Positions 57,906 to 64,000 of a stretch of DNA of 64,000 nt are shown here, piece by piece (the first letter of the stretch is position 1; each line of letters begins with the position of its first letter). A program made the position numbers and the translations under genes. The notes under the pieces are model-generated. The model saw nothing but the letters and a program-made list of their open reading frames with translations. It was not told the DNA's origin and did not search any database. This stretch comes from Wurfbainia villosa (lineage: Eukaryota; Streptophyta; Magnoliopsida; Zingiberales; Zingiberaceae): NCBI GenBank assembly GCA_025175895.1, contig CM045988.1, forward strand, positions 89,439,137 to 89,503,136. Direction: 5' to 3'.

Positions 57906-58084
57906 AAGTTCAGGTGACAGTATGACAATGCATTGCTGTAATTAATGAATTTTGCTAATTTGTAAATGGTACTGCTTTCCATAGATCAGATGGTTATTTG
58001 TTTTATTGTTTGTGTTTGAGCTTTAATAAGTGTTATATAATATATTGTTGAATGTTGTCACGCATAATTTCAACTGAACTAGAA
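57906..58084. other. 3' flank of the broken protease gene
   Basis: AT-rich transition into the hairpin satellite; no feature recognised. Confidence 0.4.
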
Positions 58085-59204
58085 ATATTGGTCTTTGGGA
58101 ATTTAATTCTCAGAACACGGAGGTGGAAATTAAAGTCAGCAGTACATATACAATTATTGGCGAGAAATAAGGTGGTGCTGGGAATTAAAATCCCAGGAAC
58201 TCAATGATCCTAAGATTTTAATTCCCAGGACCACGTACAATTTCGAACTGGCCCAGGAATACGATGGTGCTGGGAATTAAAATCTCAGGAACACAATGGT
58301 CCTGGGATTTTAATTTCCAGGACCACGTACAATTTCGAAATGGCCGAGGAATACGGTGGTGCTGGTAATTATAATCCCAGAAACACAGTGGTACTGGAAA
58401 TTTATTTCCCAGGACCACGTACAATTTCGAAATGGCTTAGGAATAAGGTGGTCATGAGATTTCAATTTCTAGGATCACGTACAATTTAGAACTGGCCGGG
58501 GAACACAGTGGTACCTGGGATTTCAATTCTCAGGACCACGTAAAATTTAGAACTGGCCGGGGAACACATAGTGGTCCTGGGATTTCAATTCCCAGTACCA
58601 TGTACACTTTCAAACAGCCCAAAAATAAGGAGGTGCCGGGAATTAAAATCCGAGAAAACTCAATGGTCCTAGGATTTTAATTCCCAGGGCCACGTATAAT
58701 TTCGAGCTGCCCGAGGAATACGGTGGTACTGGGAATTTAACTCCCAGGAACATAGTGGTGCTGGGAGTTAAAGTCCCAGCACCACGTACAATTTCGAATT
58801 GGCCGAGAAATAAGGTGGTGCTGGGAATTAAAATCTCAAGAACACAATGGTCCTGGGATTTTAATTCCCAGGACCACGTACAATTTTGAACTGGCCGAGG
58901 AATACGGTGGTCCTGGTAATTATAATCCCAGAAACAAAGTGGTCATGGGAATTTAATTCCCAGGACCACGTACAATTTCGAAATGGCTAAGGAATAAGGT
59001 GATCCTGGGATTTCAATTCTCAGGACCACGATTTAGAATCGCCGGGAACACGCGGTGGTCACAGGATTTCAATTTCGAGGACCACGTCTGATTTAGAATG
59101 GAGAACACACATAGTCCTAGGATTTGATTCCCGATACGCATACTTTCAAACATCCCAGAAATAAGGTGGTGTTGGCAATTTTAATCCCAGGAACACATTA
59201 GTCC
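58085..59204. repeat. hairpin-module satellite, left block
   Basis: Built of modules of about 30 bp around CTGGGATTTTAATTCCCAG, an imperfect palindrome, joined by GGAACACxxTGGTCC and CCACGTACAATTTCGAACTG. CCACGTACAA recurs at 58231, 58323, 58415, 58475, 58536, 58598, 58690, 58782, 58873 and 58966, i.e. spacings of about 92 or 61 bp, which are three or two modules. Confidence 0.92.
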
Positions 59205-60568
59205 TGTGTAGGGCCATCAATGGGTTTTGGCAGAAACCCATTGATGGACCTATAGGAGTCCAAATTCCAAAATCTTTATATCGACTGAAAGACCTAACGA
59301 CTTCACATGTTGTTGCATCGAGGAAACTTCCTTCTAATCCTCCTACCTCCAAGTTTTGGCCACGTGCCACTTGGCACGGGGCCTGATTTCTGAAAATTGG
59401 CTGTGTAAACCTAATCCTGCCTTGAAAAATAGAAATTTTGGACACGATACACAGAGGGTCAAGTCCCAAAGCCACTGGAGTTGGTTTGAGTGATTGAGTG
59501 ACTAGGGCCATCAATGGGTTTTGACCGAAGCCCATTGATGGACCTACAGGAGTTCAAATTCCGAATTCTTTACATCGACTGAAAGACCTAACGGCTTCAC
59601 ATATTGTTGCTTCGAGGAAACTTCCTTCTGATCCTCCTACCTCCCAGTTTCGGCCGCGTGCCACTTGGCACGGGGATTGATTTCTGAAAATTGGCTGTGT
59701 AAACCTAATCCTGCCTTGAAAATCAGAAATTTTAGACACGATACACAGAGGGGCAAGTCCCAAAGCCACTGGAGTTGGTTTGGACCGAAGTTGAGGTGAC
59801 TAGGTCCATCAATGGGTTTTGACCGAAACCCATTGATGGACCTACAGGAGTCCAAATTTCGAATTCTTTATATCGACTGAAAGACCTAACGACTTCACAT
59901 GTTGTTGCGTCGAGAAAAGTTCCTTCTGATCCTTCTACCTCCAAGTTTCGGCCGCGTGCCACTTGGCACGGGGCCTAATTTCTAAAAATTGGCGGTGTAA
60001 ACCTAATCCTGCCTTGAAAAATAGAAATTTTGGACACGATACACAGAGGGTCAAGTCCCAAAGCCACTGGAGTTGGTTTGGACCGAAGTTGAGGTGACTA
60101 GGGCCATCAATGGGTTTTGACAAAAGCTCATTGATAGACCTACAGGAGTCCAAATTCCAAATTCTTTACATCGACTGAAAGACCTAACGGCTTCACATGT
60201 TGTTGCGTCGAGGAAACTTCCTTCTGATCCTCCTACCTCCCAGTTTAGCGCGCGTACCGGCACGGGATTAATTTCTGAAAATTGGCTGTGTAAACCTAAT
60301 CCTGCCTTGAAAATCAGAAATTTTGGACACGATACACAGAGGGGCAAGTCCCAAAGCCACTGGAGTTGGTTTGGACCGAAGTTGAGGTGACTAGGTCCAT
60401 CAATGGGTTTTGACCGAAACCCATTGATAGACTCCTGAGTCCAAATTTCTTTACATCATTGAAAGACCTACTTGACTTCACATGTTGTTGCGTCGAGGAA
60501 ACTTCCTTATGATCCTCCTGCCTCCCAGTTTCGGCCTCGTGCCACTTGGCACAGGGCCTGATTTTTGA
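59205..60568. repeat. 296-bp tandem repeat, about 4.6 copies, embedded in the satellite
   Basis: Units start GGGCCATCAATGGGTTTTG or GGTCCATC at 59211, 59505, 59803, 60101 and 60394 (periods 294, 298, 298, 293). Each holds a hairpin with arms CCATCAATGGGTTT and AAACCCATTGATGG, the block CGTGCCACTTGGCACGGGG and ATCCTGCCTTGAAAA. The fifth copy stops after about 175 bp where the hairpin satellite resumes. Confidence 0.95.
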
Positions 60569-61243
60569 AAATGTGGTGTTGGGAATTAAATACCAGGAAC
60601 ATAGTGGTCCTAGAAATTTTATTCCCAGCACCACGTCCATTTGCGAACTGGTCGAGAAATAAGGTGGTGCTGGGAATCTTAATCCCAGAAACACGGTGGT
60701 GCTGGTAAGTGAATTCCCAGCACCACGTACAGTTTCGAACTGGCCGAGAAAAATTATGGTGTTGGGAATTTAAATCTCAGGAACACAGCGGTCCTGGAAA
60801 TATAATTCTCAGGACCACGTCCATTTGCGAACTGACCGAGAAATAAGGTGGTGTTGGGAATCTTAATCCCAGGAACACGGTGGTCCTGGAAATCTAATTC
60901 CCGGCCACGCGCGATTCGCCGAGAAAAAGCGTGGTCTTTGGGAATTAAATCCGTGAACACGGTGGTCATGGAAATTTTATTCCCACGCCCATTTGCGAAT
61001 GGCCGAAATAAGGTGGTCTTTGGGAATCTTAATCCCGAGAACACGGTGGTCTTTGGAAAGTGAATTCGGCACCACGTCGTTCGAATGGCGAGAAAAATTG
61101 TGTCGAAATTTAAATCCGAGAACACGGTGATCCTGAAACTCGTGACCACGCCCATTTACGAACCGCCAGAAATAAGGTGGTGCTGGGAATCTTAATCCCA
61201 GGAACACGGTGGTCCGGGAAATTTAATTCCCAGCACCACGTAC
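60569..61243. repeat. hairpin-module satellite, right block
   Basis: The same modules as 58085-59204 in the same orientation (CCACGTCCATTTGCGAACTG, AAATAAGGTGGTGCTGGGAA), ending with CCCAGCACCACGTACAAATC. Spacers are more degraded than in the left block. Confidence 0.92.
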
Positions 61244-61418
61244 AAATCCCATCACAAAATCATAAAGTCGAATATTTAACAAAGTATATATATTCCATAA
61301 TTGTACAGATACTACACAGATTGCAAACACCTTTGCAGCTGACTAATGACTTTTATAGGTGTAGTTACATATCTAAAACTCTGTATAGTCTTACAACATA
61401 TCCCACTATACAGCACAG

Positions 61419-62302
61419 TCATAATTGCAAACAAAATTGTGAGCTGCGCATTATTCTATTCCCCACCACGAATCTGAAGCTCCTCATATCCTGCTGTCTG
61501 AATCTTTTAGGGTACCCAAATAGTAGGCTCTCAATGTATCGTATTATAAAAAATGCGCAATCATAGCTGTAAAAAATTAAAAATTATTAGTCCATTGCTA
61601 GCTTATAAAATATGGTATTTACAAAGATTATTAGATGTCTTACGAAGAGCTTTGTCTGGGACCCTGGACTCGACGCACGGAAAAGTTTGCATTACAAAAT
61701 TTTTCAAATGACCCGATGCGAGATGCGATTATCATAATACGAAGGGTGCATCTTTTTAAAGAATTCAACCTGGGACCGAAATAAATGCTATGAATCCTCC
61801 ATACACAAACGGTTTATTTAGCTGAAATCTAATCTAATGCTTACTGTTTCTTCAAATTGAGTAGTGTAAGCCTTCCTGACGGACAAGGAGTTGTAGTGGA
61901 TGAACTCTGAATTTTCCAAGTCGGCCACTAGTAGGTGGCAGTGGTCGTCACGGATTATTGGACAAAATATGTATCTGATTGGATTGCCTGGGGTTTTAAA
62001 AGTTTGCTCGAATGCTTGGGCGTACATAATATTAAACATATCCTGTGTATAAAAAAATCTGTCAAAACACCGAAGCCATAAAGTTTACAATTCCTTGCAA
62101 AAGGGCCAAAAACTTACCGGGAATCCAGCCCCACAGAAAATTGAGTTATAGTACGCCTTATCAGTCACCTTGCACTGATCAGCTAAGACTGAAAAATATG
62201 CGCTTATGCAATCCCCATGTGTCAAAACATTCCAATCAAATATTGTAAGGAAAGAGTCCATGTATAAGTTAATAGCATCGGTCTTCCACACTGGTCCTGA
62301 TA
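61419..62302 (-). CDS. Ulp1-like (C48) cysteine protease gene of a Mutator-like element
   Basis: Three exons are recognised on the minus strand: 62118-62302 (SGPVWKTDAINLYMDSFLTI, then TDKAYYNSIFCGAGFP), 61845-62042 (IRYIFCPIIRDDHCHLLVAD with the catalytic His, then IHYNS) and 61419-61566 (YDCAFFIIRYIESLLFGYPK with the catalytic Cys codon at 61557-61559), ending in a TGA at 61419-61421. Junctions 62118/62042 are clean (GTAAGT, ACACAG). The link between 61845 and 61566 is less certain. These are SUMO-protease-fold domains; in plants such genes are typically carried by MULEs next to the transposase, as here. The 5' start was not located. The domain is better preserved than in 54142-57905. Confidence 0.72.
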
Positions 62303-62340
62303 CTGTCACACTACACAAGGAAAGGGTTATTATCAACTCG

Positions 62341-62405
62341 CACCGGGGAGGTTGAACTAGCACCGGGGAGTTTGAACTGGAACCGGAGAGTTTGAACGGG
62401 CGCCG
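62341..62405. repeat. 20-bp tandem repeat, about three copies
   Basis: CACCGGGGAGGTTGAACTAG, CACCGGGGAGTTTGAACTGG, AACCGGAGAGTTTGAACGGG, then CGCCGGGGAA. Located just upstream of the Ulp1-like exons. Confidence 0.85.
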
Positions 62406-62596
62406 GGGAATGGAAGCGGAATTCCACAGAGACAGAACGCAAGGAGCGAGAGAGAAATGAAATGTGGTGTTGATATGTTTGAACTTCCACTGGGGAGTTT
62501 TATATTAATGGGTCGGGTGCGGTCGGACGGATTTAGATTACAATTTTGCAAAATAGCGTAACAAATTTTTTCATTAGAATTCTGCAAAATAGCTTA

Positions 62597-62645
62597 ACAT
62601 TAACATTAACATTGACATTGACATTAATATTAACATTAACATTGT
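62597..62645. repeat. TTAACA/TTGACA hexanucleotide microsatellite
   Basis: About eight units of TTAACA or TTGACA (and one TTAATA) in a row, between the transposase stop and the Ulp1-like gene. Confidence 0.9.
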
Positions 62646-62683
62646 TTCCTTTAAAAATATTTACACAACCACTATAAACATAC

Positions 62684-64000
62684 TTAGGAATTAGTAGCCG
62701 GTGACATTCTACAAGACCTCCTATTATGCCCAAGCTGTTTGCATCTGCTGCATTTATTTTTCACCCTCCCAGTATGTTTGGACTCTATGCGTGCCTTTTT
62801 TCTTCGCCCGGGCTGCACAAGGCTACGAGGAGGTAGAACTCCGAAAATTTTGTCACCATTAGGCCAAAATTTCTTACTTCGACATGGGTAAATACGATCC
62901 ATGTAAGTGGCCTCCCAGGTTTCCCTTAGAAAATAATGCTCGCAATAACGGTATGGATCCATGTTCCGATATATGATGGCTATGATAGCATGCGAGCAAG
63001 GAATTCTTGAAATTTGAAACTCACATGAGATCTGACCGCTATCCAAATCAACAATATCTGAAGAAGCTATTATGCATACTTCCATTTCCGTTTGTGAATA
63101 TGGGAATACTGAATATAATCGAGTTCTTTCTCTCCTTTCATCAATCTCTTTAATGGCATAAGGTGTTAGAAAACCTGACCTTTTTGAAGATTCTTCCTCA
63201 CGGTTATAGAACCATTGAGAAACCTTTCTTCTAGTGTTGTCAATTAAACTGGTGATGAGGAGTTCACGTGTTTCCTTGAATAATGCATTTAAACTCTCGG
63301 AACAATTAGTGGTTAACATTGTGTACCTCCTGCCAGGAAAGTGTGCATTGGCCCATCTTTTTGGATCGATCTTTTGTAGCCACGCATATGCTTCCTTGTG
63401 TTTGTCATGCATGTTCTGCATTAATCGATCAAAGTCAACTCTTGTATTGGCTCTTCGCATCGAAATAAACCTAATGAGGATCTATCCTGGGTATCTGTTA
63501 CCATGTTACAAGACAAGTGATAGCAACAAAAAACATGATGGGCAGGTGGATACACTTTGTTAACTGCTGATATAATCCCCCGATGTCTATCCGATACAAT
63601 GCTCAACGACTCTGGCAGGACATCAAGGAATGTCTTTACATGATCCAAAAACCACTCCCAAGCAGATCCACATTCAACTTCGGCAATTCCAAATGCAACT
63701 GACATAATTTTTGCATTACCGTCAACGACAGTAGTCATTAGCAAAACACCAGGATACTTGCATATGTAGCATCAATTCCAATTAGTTTTCATGAAATACG
63801 ACCTGAATACTCTTCGACAAGCACCAAATGCCCAAAAATATCGCTGGAATTGATTTTCACCATTTCTTAGTACTGCAACATATGTATCAGGATCTCTAAC
63901 TCTTAACTCATGCAAGTACATTGGAAGATCAATAGCCTGATCAAAATCATCTACCACTCTTTTTAATGCTTTCTGTCTGGCTGTGTATGCTTTCTTGTAT
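62684..64000 (-). pseudogene. MULE (Mutator-like) transposase, frameshifted, 5' part outside window
   Basis: Reading from the right edge: KKAYTARQKALKRVVDDFDQ (about 63995-63936), the block FQRYFWAFGACRRVFRSY (to about 63775), IDATY with a catalytic Asp (about 63765-63752), VVDGNAKIMSVAFGIAEVEC, SDRHRGI with the second Asp region (about 63585) and CYHLSCN. The C-terminal half (62684-63460) holds WANAHFPGRRYTMLTTNCSE, the SWIM-type element CEFQISRIPCSHA and a zinc knuckle CSRCKQLGHNRRSC (CX2CX4HX4C), ending at a stop at 62684. Frame changes at about 63745-63775 and 63460-63490 separate three open segments, so it is probably inactive, although sequencing error or an intron cannot be excluded. 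Mutator-class transposases use a DDE active site. Confidence 0.88.

Noticed and set aside
59146..61207. Several 70-130 codon open frames on the minus strand in the satellite region
   Set aside because: They repeat with the 296-bp and 30-bp periods, appear in several frames at once and have no domain; they arise from the low stop density of the repeats.
58085..61243. CRISPR-like regularly spaced repeats
   Set aside because: The DNA is plant nuclear, spacers are themselves repeated and similar, and there are no cas genes; this is a satellite.
1..64000. tRNA, rRNA or other structural RNA genes
   Set aside because: No cloverleaf or rRNA sequence was recognised by eye; the tRNA-like boxes seen belong to SINEs. 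A tRNAscan/Infernal run would settle this.

Overview
The window is nuclear DNA from a flowering plant with a repeat-rich, fairly large genome. Its genes are interrupted by GT-AG introns, and the rest is dominated by plant mobile elements: Ty1/copia, a plant LINE with a TTG-repeat tail, Au-type and another SINE, hAT-like MITEs, and a Mutator-like element (MULE) with Ulp1-type protease genes. The exact clade cannot be told from the sequence alone.

Positions 433-43152 (minus strand) hold the first 13 exons of one gene, alpha-N-acetylglucosaminidase (NAGLU, glycosyl hydrolase family 89). I reconstructed every exon; all 12 complete introns are GT-AG and every junction keeps the reading frame. The 1413 coding bases (471 codons, from the start codon to just past the W-C-M-L-H-N-F-G-G block) are spread over 42.7 kb. 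Ten introns are 1.2-9.5 kb or more and are filled with nested transposons. The 3' exons lie beyond the left edge.

The introns contain: a decayed Ty1/copia element (6640-10788) split by a MITE; a second copia remnant (12700-13690); a 5'-truncated LINE (26848-29381) nested in a MITE; three LINE 3' fragments; three SINE copies (a fourth, 44565-44840, lies just upstream of NAGLU); and eight members of one hAT-like MITE family. Those MITEs have 8-bp target duplications, CAAGG...CCTTG ends, AT-rich arms and usually a GC-rich core that differs from copy to copy. Two introns also carry diverged copies of the same roughly 1.6-kb segment.

Between 43335 and 48578, upstream of NAGLU, two more inverted-repeat elements have GC-rich cores; one begins only about 180 bp upstream of the start codon. 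A small four-exon gene (50088-50888, minus) encodes a predicted plastid-targeted, single-pass membrane protein of about 175 residues with unknown function.

The right end (52.4-64 kb) is transposon-derived: a broken gene with a plant-mobile-domain-like region and a Ulp1-type protease region (54142-57905, plus), interrupted by a solo-LTR-like insertion; a 3.1-kb complex satellite of hairpin-forming modules with a 296-bp tandem repeat embedded in it; then a second Ulp1-like gene and a MULE transposase (both minus), the latter running off the right edge. The two protease genes converge on the satellite.
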